Below are positions 22,750-33,409 of a stretch of 64,000 bases of DNA, one piece after another. This stretch comes from Euptelea pleiosperma (taxonomy: Eukaryota; Streptophyta; Magnoliopsida; Ranunculales; Eupteleaceae), in the NCBI GenBank assembly GCA_035048495.1, contig CM068546.1, forward strand, positions 12,778,435-12,842,434, read 5' to 3'. Positions within the stretch are counted from its first letter, which is position 1. Every line of letters begins with the position of its first letter. The notes below the pieces were generated by a model that was given only the letters and a program-made list of their open reading frames with translations, ran no database searches and was not told where the DNA came from. The position numbers and the translations under genes were made by a program.

Positions 22750-24930
22750 ATAGCACGATACTGATGCTTATCAATTCAGCCCCCTGATTCCGACCCCTCG
22801 AGTCCAAGTCTCGGGGTCGGTAAAGTGCTCACCGTCCGTTCCCCATAAAGCAACAGGAGCTCCTCGCTTGATTGGCTCAAAATTATAAATGCTATTGAGA
22901 CTAATACCGCGAATAATGACCGATGCCTTCTTGTTTTTATCGTATAGTGATCACTGAGCGCCGAAGTGCTTTCTGGACAAAGGTAGTTAATCCGATAGAG
23001 CAGGTCCAACCTAGTGCTCGAGCAAGTCGTTCCGCAAGGAATTTGCACTGCCAGCAAGGCCAATGTCGGCAGTCTAATGCCCGTTAGATGGGTTCTATAC
23101 TTCCAGTCAAAAAGCGTACCCCTGAGAATCGATGTTGAGACGTTCCTCATTGGAATAGCCTTACGGTTACTCTATGAGGGATAGATCAAAAGAGTTGACT
23201 TGAAGGATACGTTCACTTAGGCACACGATGGCAATGATTGTGGACACTGACACGGGCATGCCTACCTTGTTAAGACCTCGCTGATCCTAAGAGTGTTCCT
23301 AAAGGATCAACAAGGTTATAGCGACCGACGACTCCATATGGTTAGGGTTGGAGAGGGAGCTACTTTAACCAGCTAGCTTCACTCCGGTTAAGCAGTAGTG
23401 TCGCAAGAGGGGATCCCTAACGGAGTCAATTAAGAGTGCAATTCTAGCACCCATGGGATCAGGAACGAGTTCAAGCGAGTGAGCTTTTGCATTTCTTTAT
23501 TCCGTAGCCATCCATCGAAGGGTCAGAGGAAAGCTAACCACCATCATCTATTTCCACCCCTCCCAGGCGATCAATGACCAGATATTGGACCCCAAGTACT
23601 GGATATGAGACCTGGATGGAAGGCCCCCAATCCATGTCCATCGGACTCAAGGAACTAATTTCCATCTTTCTCTCCCCCTCTAGCCCCAACCCCCGCCGGC
23701 AAGCATGTGTTCGTACACCGCTACAGAGCATCGCCAATCATAGATACTTCTCTAAATGAATCCACTCCACCAAGGCATTGACCAGATAGAACTCCTCCGG
23801 GGCAAGCAAGGCGCTATTAAGCCTTCTGTGGAAGTAAATGACTGAGATTCAAACCCACACCTTTATATCTATCTGCTGGTGGCCACCCATATAATGATCG
23901 CCTTTACTCTAAGTATTCCCTTTCAACCTTACTAAACTCAATCTTTAAGGCTTTTCACTGAAACTGTTGTTAAAGCGGCAAAGAGAATAAGCCTTCTTTT
24001 CCGGTAGCGAAGTACTCGAGGGAGGTCATAGAAACTCTTGGTAAGCTTGGGCGATTCAGTCTACTCTACGAATCTACTTGTAGCAGTAACCTCAGGTCTT
24101 TGATGCTCGTTAGTCAGCTAAGCCCACCTATGGTGCTTTGATAGAGAGAACTGGTTAGTCAGGGAAAGGGCTCAGTGCAAGCGACTCGTAGATTCTAGTT
24201 ACGGGACGACGACTTTGAGGAAAACTCCTTCCGTTCAGTACTCTTAGCAGGTTGATCAGAGAATATCTCCCTCCTGTCCGTACAGTTCCAGCCCTAGTCT
24301 AGCCGGCGTATCAGAGAGAGAGTTTCCTTGCCATGCTGTTCCTGCAAGCGCTAAGAAAGTGCAGTACTCTAAGTTTACTTCTAGGAACTGGTGACTTCTA
24401 GGACTTCTAGTTCAGGGAAAGCGTTTAGTTCAAGCGAGAGCAACCGATCTCTTTAATAAAGGACTCTTTCAGAGGTCTTTTCTTTTCTTTGCGTTTAGCG
24501 AGCTTAGAAAATAAATCCTTGTCGTTGCGTAAGGCGAGTAGGTTCTTTTCCCGCTATCAAAAATTCAATCTTTTCATCTTCAGGAAGGCATGGGGAGCTA
24601 GTTTATTAGTAGCGAGCGGGTAAGGGGCGCTGGCAGATCATCGAATCTTTCCTTTCTGTTCCATCCTTCTCAGATAGGGGGCAGTCGACTTTTGGAAAGA
24701 CATATGTCGGTTTCTTGGGAAGTCGCAGAGAACTCAAACCATAGTCAGTTAAGCCCTTTAGTAGTGGGGGAAGAAATAAGGGAGCCGGAGTTTATTAACT
24801 TGCTTTATAGAAATACTAGCAGTGCCGGAAGCTAAGTAAAGTGACTCCTGTCAGGAGTCACTTCACTTAGTTGAAGGTATAATAGCTATATTTGACCGAA
24901 TGAAGTGAGGGAAGATATAGCTTAAGCCTA
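22750..24930. mobile_element. Probable mitochondrial DNA insertion (NUMT)
   Basis: The base composition shifts from AT-rich to near-balanced, and the texture is that of plant mitochondrial intergenic DNA: gaagtgag/cttcact words, cggggtcggtaaagtgctc, aagcgagtgagcttttgc, gttcaagcgagagc. None of the local MITE or LINE families occurs in it. Near 24838-24862 there is a perfect stem agtgactcc / ggagtcact, resembling mitochondrial transcript-end hairpins. No complete mitochondrial gene is recognised, and the 124-codon frame at 22776-23150 (-) has no known domain. The origin is inferred from composition, not from a match. Confidence 0.55.
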
Positions 24931-24944
24931 AAACCAGGGTATAC

Positions 24945-25400
24945 ATGGTGCTTGATCATTGGCACATGATCACCGCTTCAAAATTTATGCCGCTTCAAAA
25001 AATTTCTCCTTCTTTCATGGGCTCCTGGGTCTAATCATAGATCCATCGATCATCTGTCATATGGGTGGTATCCTGTACATAATTGTCAAACATGCGTTGA
25101 CCAATCTGGACTGTACATGTGTTAATGATCTACCCACAATAACGCATGTCCTATGGGTGGTATTCTGTACCCCAAACGTCTCTCTCTCTCTAAGTTTTGG
25201 ACGTCCAAACCTAAAGGCTTCATAACCCGCTTAAGCCATAGCTCAGAACTTGCACGAATCAAACAATCACCTTCCGATTATGTATAGATTCAACTTTATA
25301 TTACCAGCTGTCCATGTTTTAAGCTTTAGATCAGATGCTCAGTATTACTTCAATTAATGAGACATGGTCCAACCAAGGAGTAGCCTAGCACTTGGGCAGT
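24945..25400. repeat. Dispersed repeat family D (copy 2)
   Basis: gatcattggcacatgatc, caccgcttcaaaatttatg, gggctcctgggtctaatc, aatctggactgtacatgtg, gaatcaaacaatcacc, gattatgtatagattcaac, ccatgttttaagctttagat. This is the fullest uninterrupted copy and the reference for the copy split by a LINE at 44950-46130. It begins right after the presumed mitochondrial block. Confidence 0.65.
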
Positions 25401-25710
25401 TCTTCAGACTAAGGCCCTGCTTGGTTCGCTGCACTAGGGTGCATTTTGCACTTTAGTGCAAATGCAATGAATTGTGTTCCAATCACTTGCGATGTAAGTC
25501 ACTTACAATTGTTTGGTTCACGCCATGTAAATAGATGCAAATGAAGTTTAGCTGATTGGTTGGTAGTGCATTGTAAATGAATGCAATGGATTATTTTATT
25601 TCTTGATTTTCAAAAAAAGTCCACAATAAAATTATTATTGTAATATTATTGTTATCATTGTTGATTTCATTATTATTATTAATTATAATTATAGTTATTG
25701 TCATTATAAT

Positions 25711-26080
25711 CATGGTTTAAAAAATGGCCGTTATAACGGATTCGGACCTCCCCCATTACGTTATGTACTGTTAAAACACTTAAAAATATTGGCTTTTATT
25801 TTCGTTATAACTGACTTTATTTTCCATTTTTTCCTGTTATAACGACAGTTATTTTCTGGAAAATTTTGTAAGAAAAATACAGCCATTATTTCAGTTATTT
25901 TCTGTTATTTTTAATTATTCAAATTTGAAACTTTGAACTTCAGCGCCATTTTTTTCTATTTTCCCCGTTATTTTCCCTTTTTGCCCCAGCGTTAAAATTC
26001 ATTACAACGGCTCTTATAACGGAAAAAATGATAACGTCCCAAGTCCGTTATACCGTTATAACAGCCCCTTTTAAACCTTG
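25711..26080. mobile_element. hAT MITE, CATGGTTTAAAA family (copy 1)
   Basis: The termini are CATGGTTTAAAA and TTTTAAACCTTG. The flanks are ATTATAAT (25703-25710) and ATTATGAT (26081-26088), an 8-bp duplication with one change. The inner sequence is rich in cgttataacgg palindromes. It is nested inside the element at 25415-26824. Confidence 0.75.
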
Positions 26081-26092
26081 ATTATGATTGCT

Positions 26093-26096
26093 ATTA

Positions 26097-26163
<67 letters not shown>
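26093..26163. repeat. (ATT)n microsatellite
   Basis: About 70 bp of uninterrupted ATT trinucleotides. On the - strand it reads as a poly-Asn frame, which is not a gene. Confidence 0.95.
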
Positions 26164-26209
26164 TTGGAGGGGGAAGCTTGGTGTTAGGGGACCCCGTCCA
26201 GCTATATAA

Positions 26210-26502
26210 AAATGGGTCAAGATTGGGGGACAGCCATTTTGGTGTACCCACATAGAAGATGAATCAATGTCTGATTTTAGGTGAGGATGATCTCCTCACC
26301 ATATAGATCACCCCCACAAAAAATCAGCACATTTTGAAATTTATAACCTCCTCAAATGTGGTTTTCAAGTTACACGGTAAAAATAGACAGTCCATAATTC
26401 TTCGACTTCTAAAGCAGCCTATGAATATCGGAATGATTTGAATTTTTGTGAGGATGATCTCCTCACCAAAAATCAGCCGTTGATTCATCTTCTATGTGAA
26501 AG
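26210..26502. mobile_element. MITE family C, partial (copy 2)
   Basis: It starts gggtcaagattgggggaca and continues tttggtgtacccacatagaa, gaggatgatctcctcacc, atagatcacccccacaa. The right terminus is lost, and the end (gccgttgattcatcttctat) is an inverted copy of the left inner arm. Confidence 0.55.
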
Positions 26503-26829
26503 ATAGAAAACTAAAAAAAAAAGAAATAAAAAGATAATAATAATAAAAAATAGGGTGGTTGTTGTTATTAATAATAATAATAATACTAATTAATTTATTA
26601 TTATTATTATTTTTTGGAAAAAAAAAAAGCTTAAGCTAACACAATGCACTTGCTTGCAACAGTTTTTGGGCTGCACTTCCTTGCATCGATTTTGTTAAGG
26701 ACTCTGCAAGGGCTTGTCAACCACTTGCACAGCAGTTCATTGCACACCTCCAACTAGTCACTTTTAATCCCAAAATTGTGGCAAGTGAGTGCATTGCAGT
26801 CAATTTGCTGTGAACCAAGCAGGGACTTG

Positions 26830-28470
26830 CGGTTTGTTGAAAGTAAGTGCTTCTCAAAAAGCACATTTTTGTAAATAAATTAATTTAAGTAATTTTGGGT
26901 GTTTGGCTCACCCCTTCAACAAAGTGCCTATTTTAAGTAAAAACATTATTACGGTGTTTGGTTATGTAATCAGAAAAAGTACTTTTTTTGTGGAATAACT
27001 TGTCAACTATATTTACCCCTTCAACTTCCCATACAACATGAACAATCTCACACATCCTACAAATATTCCATAAACATTCTTCTTAGTTTATTTTGTTTGC
27101 AAACCACAAGTAGCAGCTGCTAGACATAAGAAACATACCAAACTAGAAGAGGGGATCTACGCCCTCTGCTTTCTTGGAGACTAGTGAAAATGATGGAAAT
27201 GGCTGTGAAGACGACAGTGAACGTAGGGGAAGACGATCGTGAGACAACAGAGACGACAATGAGGAAGGAGTTTGAGTTGATGCAGTCTTCTGCTGCGTCT
27301 TGGCAAGAGTGGCAAGCACAAATAAGAAGGGGAAGAAACACAAAACCCTATTGTTATATGTCGAAAACAAGGGTATATTTTAGCCATTTTAAATAACTTT
27401 AATTTTAAGGATAAAATCAGAAATACATATTTAAGTGACATGCGGTCCGCAAATGCTAAACACCAAAGTCATTTTGAAATGGCTTATGCGCACGTTTAAT
27501 GTTTTTCAAGCTTTTTGCAGTTTTAAAAAGTTAATTTTTATTTTTTACCAAACGAGATCTAACAACTTCTAGCGGTCCAAAACCCTAATAAACTGACTTT
27601 TCGTGGTGAAACAACAATGCCAAAGATGTCAGGTTTCCATTTTTGTGTAACATTTGTAAATAATCAAAATAAAGACCAAAATATGATGCCCATCGCTAAA
27701 ATTCCCGCCAACTAATCGGATGTGCTTGACCATCTGATAAAAAATGGCCTTCACCTATACTAAGCTACTTGCCCTCCCAAGTGAAAAATAAAATAAATAT
27801 TTTGAAAAATCACGACACAAAATTAATTATAATGACTAGAAATAAAATATATAGTAATTATGGGTCAAGATCGGAGGACAACAATTTTGATAGTTGCATT
27901 ACATTCATCATCATCGTAGAATTGCTTATATGATTGAATATTGATTTTGGTTAATTCATTAAAATCCTAGATGCATGTGTTATTATCTTGATCAAATTGT
28001 GTACACGTGGGCTCTATTAGGCTTTTAGCTCACGGTTTATTACCGAAAAACTTTCAGATGAATTAAAACCATATGATGGAGATGACCCCACGATTGATAG
28101 ATTGATAGATTGAGGGCGGAGATTACTTGGAGGATGCTTAGGCTTTTATTACCTTCTATTATAACTTCTACTAATGTATTGGACACTTAGATTGGTTTGA
28201 TGGTCGGGATTTAATGATTGTAAATTTTAAATTTCAATTGATGACGTTTTGCCCTTTTTTGAAAAAAATCGAATTTTTCTGTCATCCTAGATGAAACGGG
28301 CATAACTTTTTCTTTCGATAACACTTTAACCTCATTCCAAAGCCATTCAAATCATAATGGATAGTAATATTTTACAGATTTTTTTTCAGGATTTGGGGAC
28401 GTTTCTGCTGGTTTGAGCAGTCGGTCAAAGTCAGAATAACCGGACTTGTTCTGTGCATACAAGACGATCA
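26830..28470. other. Intergenic stretch, no gene supported
   Basis: Short overlapping frames at 27120-27440 on both strands have no recognisable domain. 27840-27890 (tatgggtcaagatcggagga) resembles a family C left end. Nothing else could be assigned. Confidence 0.4.
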
Positions 28471-28479
28471 CAACTGAAC

Positions 28480-29590
28480 CCATTTGATGACCAGATCGGA
28501 TTGAAGGAAGCAGAAACTCTCCAAAAATATGCCAACCTATCCCGTGATGAAGAATCATTCCTCAAGCAAAAAACCCGAGTTAATTGGCTTCAATTGGGGG
28601 ATAGTAATAGTTCTTTTTCAACAACTCTATAAAAGCCCGGAGAGCTGGGAATTCTATCTTTAGCCTGTATGATGCAAACAACCACATATTGACGGAACCA
28701 GGCAAAATAAAAGATGAAGTTGTTAGGCATTTTCAGAAGCAGGTGGGCTCTGAAGATAGAGAATACAATAGTGATATCATCAAGGCCATGCGATTTAAGC
28801 GAACTCTCAGTGATGAAATGCAAGGATATGATAAGGGAAGTGACAGACGATGAAGTTAAGGAAGTACTATTCAGTATGCCAGATTCTAAAGCCCTGGGCC
28901 CAGACGGGTTTAATGCTTTATTCTTTAAGATAGAGCTTGGAGGATCACAGGCGCAGACTTCATGAAAGCTATAAAGAACGTCTTCAAAGCTCATAAGTTA
29001 CCTACTGGGGTGAACTCAACTTTCATTGTGCTCGTACCTAAGGTAAGTAATCCTTCATTTCTCGGGGATTTTCGCCGGCCAATTTCCTATTGCAACATTG
29101 TTTATAAATGTATTTCCAAGATTATTGCAAACAAGATGAAGGAATATTACTTGCCTAGTCTTGTGGCACCAACTCAATCGGCTTTTATCAAGGGGCGTCG
29201 GATAAGCGATAATATTCTGATCTGTCATGAATTGTTCTGCAACTATCATAGGGAAAGGAGGGCCTCCAAGAAGCACAGTTAAAATTGATCTGAAGAAAGC
29301 GCATCATAATTTGAGATTGGAGTATTTTCTAGACCTCCTCAATAAGTTGAATTTTCATCCCATTCTTATAGAATGGATTCAATTGTGTATTTACACAGTG
29401 AAATATTCGATTCTTATAAATGGGAGTCGCGAGGGCTATTTTGAAGGTCGTAAAGAAATACACGTCAAGGAGATCCATTATCACCGTATTTGTTTGATCC
29501 GGCAATGGAGATGTTCAACAATATTTCGAAGGATATATAGAGTTCAAGATGGTCAGGAGGAATTTTTTTATCCTTCGACCAATGGTTAAA
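28480..29590 (+). pseudogene. LINE (L1-type) ORF2 pseudogene: linker and 5' half of reverse transcriptase
   Basis: Conserved plant LINE order is visible in shifting frames: NWLQLGDSNSSFF (28578-28620, the post-endonuclease motif); DSKALGPDGFNALFF (28880-28926); VFKAHKLPTG and FIVLVPKVSNPS; FRRPISYCNIVYKCISKIIA; LVAPTQSAFIKGRRISDNIL (29161-29220); KIDLKKAHHNLRLEYF (29283-29330); WIQLCIYTVKYSILINGSR. Changes include FRPISL to FRRPISY and KAYD to KAHH. It is broken by frameshifts near 28960 and 29280. The catalytic YADD block and 3' end are missing: the coding match ends near 29470-29580, where a small foldback begins. It is not functional. Confidence 0.85.
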
Positions 29591-29699
29591 CGCCACCTGT
29601 CCTGCTCCCTTAACTGTAGTTACTTTGTCTACACTGTTAAGGGTAGCTACGGTTAAGGGCCACCTTGACCTAGACATGCAGGTTGCGTTTAACCATTGG
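29579..29699. mobile_element. Small foldback at the truncated end of the LINE
   Basis: CCAATGGTTAAACGC pairs with GCGTTTAACCATTGG, with further inner pairing (cttaactgtagttac / gtagctacggttaag). It is a compact hairpin element without coding sequence. Confidence 0.65.
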
Positions 29700-29714
29700 C
29701 CCAAGGACACCGCC

Positions 29715-29900
29715 ATGGATCAAACGTCCAAGGATCAAAAAATTTCTCATACAGTCAGTGTCCTCTTAAGAATGTGCCACGTGGCTCATATTGGCTGCAG
29801 TTAACGGCGTCTCGTGTCATTCAAGGATTACTTGTAAGACCACTAACAGGTGGCCAAAAAGAGTGTTCCACGTGGCATTTTTGGGGTTGGACATCAACAT
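29715..29900. mobile_element. Family A MITE fragments
   Basis: acagtcagtgtcctcttaag, aatgtgccacgtggctcata and tcgtgtcattcaaggatta are a right end of family A. At 29855-29915 ccaaaaagagtgttccacgt and gacatcaacatttgatgtcc match the variant end near 12885. Confidence 0.5.
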
Positions 29901-30008
29901 TTGATGTCCAAGGTCTATGGGAGAAAGCAACTGCGCTACTATTTAAAGTTTATACATATGTAAAAGTAAATTAACAATTGAAAAATGAAATGAATTAGAT
30001 AAAAAAAA

Positions 30009-30176
30009 GGGATTTTTGGCTTGTCCCCTCCCCCTTACTTTATTGATGCAATTTGCATCTCACCCAATATTTTTTTAAATGACTATAATGACCTTGGATG
30101 AGACGCAAGTATTTTAAAAACATTGGGTCCGATGCAAATTACATCAATAAAGTAAGGGGGACAAGCCAAAAATCCC
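30009..30176. mobile_element. Short foldback MITE with GGGATTTTTGGCTTGTCCCC ends
   Basis: The left arm gggatttttggcttgtcccc and ttactttattgatgcaattt pair with the right arm acatcaataaagtaagg, gggacaagccaaaaatccc. The 168-bp element is nearly all stem, with a loop around 30080-30100. Flanks are A-rich, so the target duplication cannot be defined. Confidence 0.75.
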
Positions 30177-30182
30177 AAAAAT

Positions 30183-30326
30183 TTTCTTAATGTAACTTGG
30201 GAGTCAAAAGGTATTTGAAGAAACTGATTCATTCACTACTTCAGCATTTACTATTTCAAGCGAAGTAAATGATAAGAGTAAATGCTGAAGTAGTGAATCT
30301 TTTGACTCCCAAGTTACATTAAGAAA
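30183..30326. repeat. Near-perfect 144-bp hairpin
   Basis: TTTCTTAATGTAACTTGGGA and gtcaaaag at 30183-30210 are matched exactly by their complement at 30299-30326. Inside, gattcattcactacttcagc and atttact (30226-30252) pair with agtaaatgctgaagtagtga and atc. Two perfectly matched stems, an asymmetric bulge (gtatttgaagaaact) and a loop of about 24 nt make it look like a small-RNA precursor or a very young MITE. Confidence 0.8.
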
Positions 30327-30354
30327 TTGTTTTGATCCCGGGATGAGCGGCGGC

Positions 30355-30540
30355 CCTCTGAAATACCACTTGACACACTTCTTCGGGCCAGCTTGAGTGA
30401 TGATCTTCTAGCCATTGGATTTGGTAGCCAAAAAATGTTTGAATCCAACTGTTAGAGTCATCACTCCTTAAAAAGTGCTAAAATCAAATGTCTAGAGATA
30501 ATCAATCAGGATGATTTTTGGTGTATATAAACATCCAAAT
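30355..30540. mobile_element. Family A-like MITE fragment
   Basis: ccacttgacacacttcttcg, gtgatgatcttctagccatt, ggtagccaaaaaatgtttga and aatcaatcaggatgattttt are diverged words of the variant family A arms. Confidence 0.35.
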
Positions 30541-30768
30541 GGAAATGAAAAGGGTACTTTTGCCATATTTGTTTTATAAGAACGGTCACATTACACACGT
30601 GAGATTGTATTGTTAGGCAAAGATGGTGAGATGTAGTCAAAAGGGGTGTCGGGGAAGTTAAAAAGTATAGGGGTAGAACAAATTACTTTTAAATAAGAGG
30701 GGGGTTTTTACTAAATTACCCTGATTTTTTTTGTTATTTTCTGTTTGGAGACCACTTGTTTAATTCTA

Positions 30769-31613
30769 GGGAATTTTTGACATACCCCCCATGTTATCTT
30801 TAAAATTTGACATACCCCCCTACAATTTGGAAAAGCTGACATACCCCTATGACTTGGTCCACTGTCATTTGACCAGTGTTGACACTAGTTGACTACCTAA
30901 TTTTGTATTAAATGGCAAAAATACCCTTGTCTTCAACCTTAGAACAAGGGTTTGGGCTAAAACCCAAACCCCAAATCAAACACCTGTGATGGACGGCCGG
31001 CCAAGAGATTCCAATGGGTTGGCCGCCTATCACCGGTGACCAACCCACTGGAGTCTCATGGACGGCTGGCCACCACTTCGGCAATAATTTAAAATCCAAG
31101 GTTAAAAAAAAAAAACACAAAGCATACAATTTTAGTTTTAAATTTTTCATTAACAAAGAAAAATAAGACAAAGCCATTTATATTTTAAGCTTTTGAGATG
31201 TGGATTTTGGAAAGATGGGTTCTCCCAATTTTATTCTACAATAAAATCCATAAAAAAATCCCATTCATTCACGAGTTTTATTTATTTTTTTGGGTTTTTT
31301 CTTAATATTTGTTTAATTCATCAAAAAAAAAAAAAAATCTCAAGTTTATCAACATGGGTTTTAATTTTTATTTTTAATCTCCTCTTTTCATGCTTGATTT
31401 GGGGTATGGGTTTTGGCCTAAACCCAAACCCTTGATCTAATGTTGAAGATAAGGGCACTTTCGTTCTTAATACAAAATTAGGTAGTCAACTTGGGTCAAC
31501 ACTGGTCAAATGACAGTGGACCGAGTCATAGGGGGGTATGTCAGCTTTTTCAAATTGTGGGGGGTGTATGTCAAATTTTAAAGATAACATGGTGGGGTAT
31601 GTCAAAAATTCCC
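30769..31613. mobile_element. MULE-like foldback element, family B (copy 3)
   Basis: GGGAATTTTTGACATACC ends with triple C-run arms, flanked by a perfect 9-bp duplication TTAATTCTA (30760-30768 and 31614-31622). The interior matches copies 1 and 2, including ggtttgggctaaaacccaaa and the GC-rich ggacggccggcc segment. Confidence 0.9.
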
Positions 31614-31794
31614 TTAATTCTAACAAGGGGCATAAACGGTAACCAAATCTGACACGATTATTAGTAGTCTAGGGTCTGACTGCTGGACCCAGCAGACCCG
31701 CCAATTCGCTAGGGTAGTGGGTAATAAATAGAAAACTTGCATACCCGATCCAATTATAAAAGGAATGGACCCAAACCGCACTCTAATCCATTTG

Positions 31795-32095
31795 TGGGCC
31801 TGTGGCACACTCTTATATACTACTGACCGTATGGATGTTTGGCCCATCTCTAGGTAGACTTACATACAAAAAATAAGCCTGGTTAGTGATTTCTAACCTT
31901 TGGATCTGAGTACCCCATATAATGCTTGAAAGCCACCGTTAAAAATAAACTATGAAAAGACTCTAAATCCAACGGATATAAATCACAAACCAGGTTGGAT
32001 TTTGGTATGCAAGTCCAAAACATCCATACGGTCAGTGGTCTCTAAACGTGTGCCACGTGGGGTCGAACTGTGTTGGTCATCATATACGATATACG
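31795..32095. mobile_element. Family A MITE copy
   Basis: tgtggcacactcttatatac, ctgaccgtatggatgtttgg and gcctggttagtgatttctaa pair with aaatcacaaaccaggttgga, catccatacggtcagtgg and gtgtgccacgtgggg. An arm deletion removes part of the right half. It lies about 200 bp upstream of the GRP2 promoter. Confidence 0.65.
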
Positions 32096-32299
32096 TTGAT
32101 GACGCCCATACAATCACTCACGTGCAACACACGTGCCCTCCCTAGTAAACATAACCATAGAAACTCATGAATGCCCATTATATATACAGTAGAAAAAAGA
32201 TATGATTTATGGGATCACAGATGGAATTGAATGAGATCACGTACGTTAAGAGTTGTAGCTTTAGGGTTTTCAACTTCTTTTGGTACTGTTCTTGAAATT

Positions 32300-32505
32300 G
32301 GCCGACTGGATCAAGTTGACTGTTGGGGTTAAGATAATTTAATAAGAAGTCAAAACTAATACTGCAATACAGTGGAGAGGGCGGTTGGAAAATAAATTAC
32401 CTGCTCAATAACAAATGAGGACGTACTGATCATTTACTGTACACTGGTGGGTGGTCGCCGGGGTTAGTGTAGTAAAATCATCTGTTCGATCTTTTACTAT
32501 AAATA
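32300..32505 (+). promoter_or_regulatory. GRP2 promoter with TATA box
   Basis: A block (actggatcaagttgactgtt, ataagaagtcaaaactaata, cagtggagagggcggttgga, aataaattacctgctcaata) is conserved with 43310-43420 upstream of GRP3. ctggtgggtggtcg and ggttagtgtagtaaaatcat follow, then CTATAAATA at 32498-32506, about 100 bp before the start codon. Confidence 0.7.
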
Positions 32506-32603
32506 CTCTACACCACTTTCGCTATTGTTCATCATCGATCCATATACACAACGTCGTCAACAACTTTGATTTCTTCTACTTCTTGGTGATTGGTTTAGCT
32601 ACG

Positions 32604-33239
32604 ATGAGTAGCGCTCGCTGTGTCGTAGTTGTTCTTTTTCTTGTTTTTCTTGTCAACAACGTAGTATTTGCCGATGTCAATGGTGTTGTTGATGATAAGC
32701 ACTTCTATCGTAGGGGGTTTAGAAATGGAGGAGGTTTTGGAGGTGGTGCAGGTGGAGGTGGAGGACTTGGTGGTGGTGCAGGTGGTGGTCTAGGTGGAGG
32801 AGGCGGACTTGGTGGTGGTGCAGGCGGTGGTTTAGGTGGAGGAGGTGGACTTGGTGGTGGTGCTGGCGGTGGTTTGGGTGGAGGTGGTGGATTTGGTGGG
32901 GGTGGCGGAGGTGGACTTGGTGGGGGAGGCGGATTTGGTGGTGGTGCAGGAGCTGGTGGTGGTTTTGGTGCTGGTGCAGGTGCAGGAGGGGGACTTGGCG
33001 GTGGGGCTGGAAGAGGCGGTGGGTTGGGCGGCGGTGGTGGGGGGTTAGGTGGCGGTGCCGGTGGTGGAGTTGGTGGTGGTGCAGGAGGAGGTCTTGGTGG
33101 TGGTGCTGGTGGTGGTGGTGGTTTTGGCGGTGGTGGTGGTTTGGGTGGTGGCGCGGGGTTTGGAGCTGGAGGCGGTTTTGGTGGCGGTGCAGGCGTTGGT
33201 GGCGGTGGTGGCTTTGGTGGAGGTGGTGGTGGTCACTAA
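32604..33239 (+). CDS. Secreted glycine-rich protein GRP2
   Basis: 211 residues. Residues 1-23 are a signal peptide (MSSARCVVVVLFLVFLVNN, cleavage expected after A23 before DVNGV). VDDKHFYRRGFRNGGG follows, then about 165 residues built from GG(L/F)GGGAGG and GGGG(L/F) units, ending GGGGGGH. This is the class of Gly-rich structural wall proteins. The start is fixed by alignment with GRP1 and GRP3; the leader is also open in this frame back to 32451, but lacks similarity beyond the leader. Antisense and +1 frames (Val-rich, Thr-rich) are shadows of the GGT/GGA repeats. A family A MITE lies upstream and a foldback begins 170 bp downstream. Confidence 0.9.
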   Translation: MSSARCVVVVLFLVFLVNNVVFADVNGVVDDKHFYRRGFRNGGGFGGGAGGGGGLGGGAGGGLGGGGGLGGGAGGGLGGGGGLGGGAGGGLGGGGGFGGGGGGGLGGGGGFGGGAGAGGGFGAGAGAGGGLGGGAGRGGGLGGGGGGLGGGAGGGVGGGAGGGLGGGAGGGGGFGGGGGLGGGAGFGAGGGFGGGAGVGGGGGFGGGGGGH

Positions 33240-33409
33240 ACTGGATTGATGAGCTGCATGCGAATTCGTTTACCTCAACAACAGTATTTTTTTTTTGTGT
33301 GTAGGAAGAAGAGTAATTTGTTTACTAGGATATGGTTAATCGGTATTATTATAAAGCCAAAACCGGGGTTGCCATACACGCGGGCTTCACAATAAGTAGG
33401 TAATTTTAA

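Larger units (their letters stand above)
25415..26824. mobile_element. Composite element with CCCTGCTTGGTTCGCTG ends
   Basis: The left end CCCTGCTTGGTTCGCTGCAC pairs with the right end gctgtgaaccaagcaggg. Subterminal words (ttgcac, gcaatg, cacttgc) repeat in both arms. There is no coding capacity. It has been invaded by a hAT MITE (25711-26080), carries an (ATT)n tract, and contains a partial family C MITE (26210-26502). No convincing target duplication is seen. Confidence 0.6.

Noticed and set aside
22776..23150. 124-codon - frame in the mitochondrial-like block
   Set aside because: No recognised domain; GC-balanced DNA gives longer chance frames.
26071..26253. Poly-Asn open frame
   Set aside because: Translation of the (ATT)n microsatellite.
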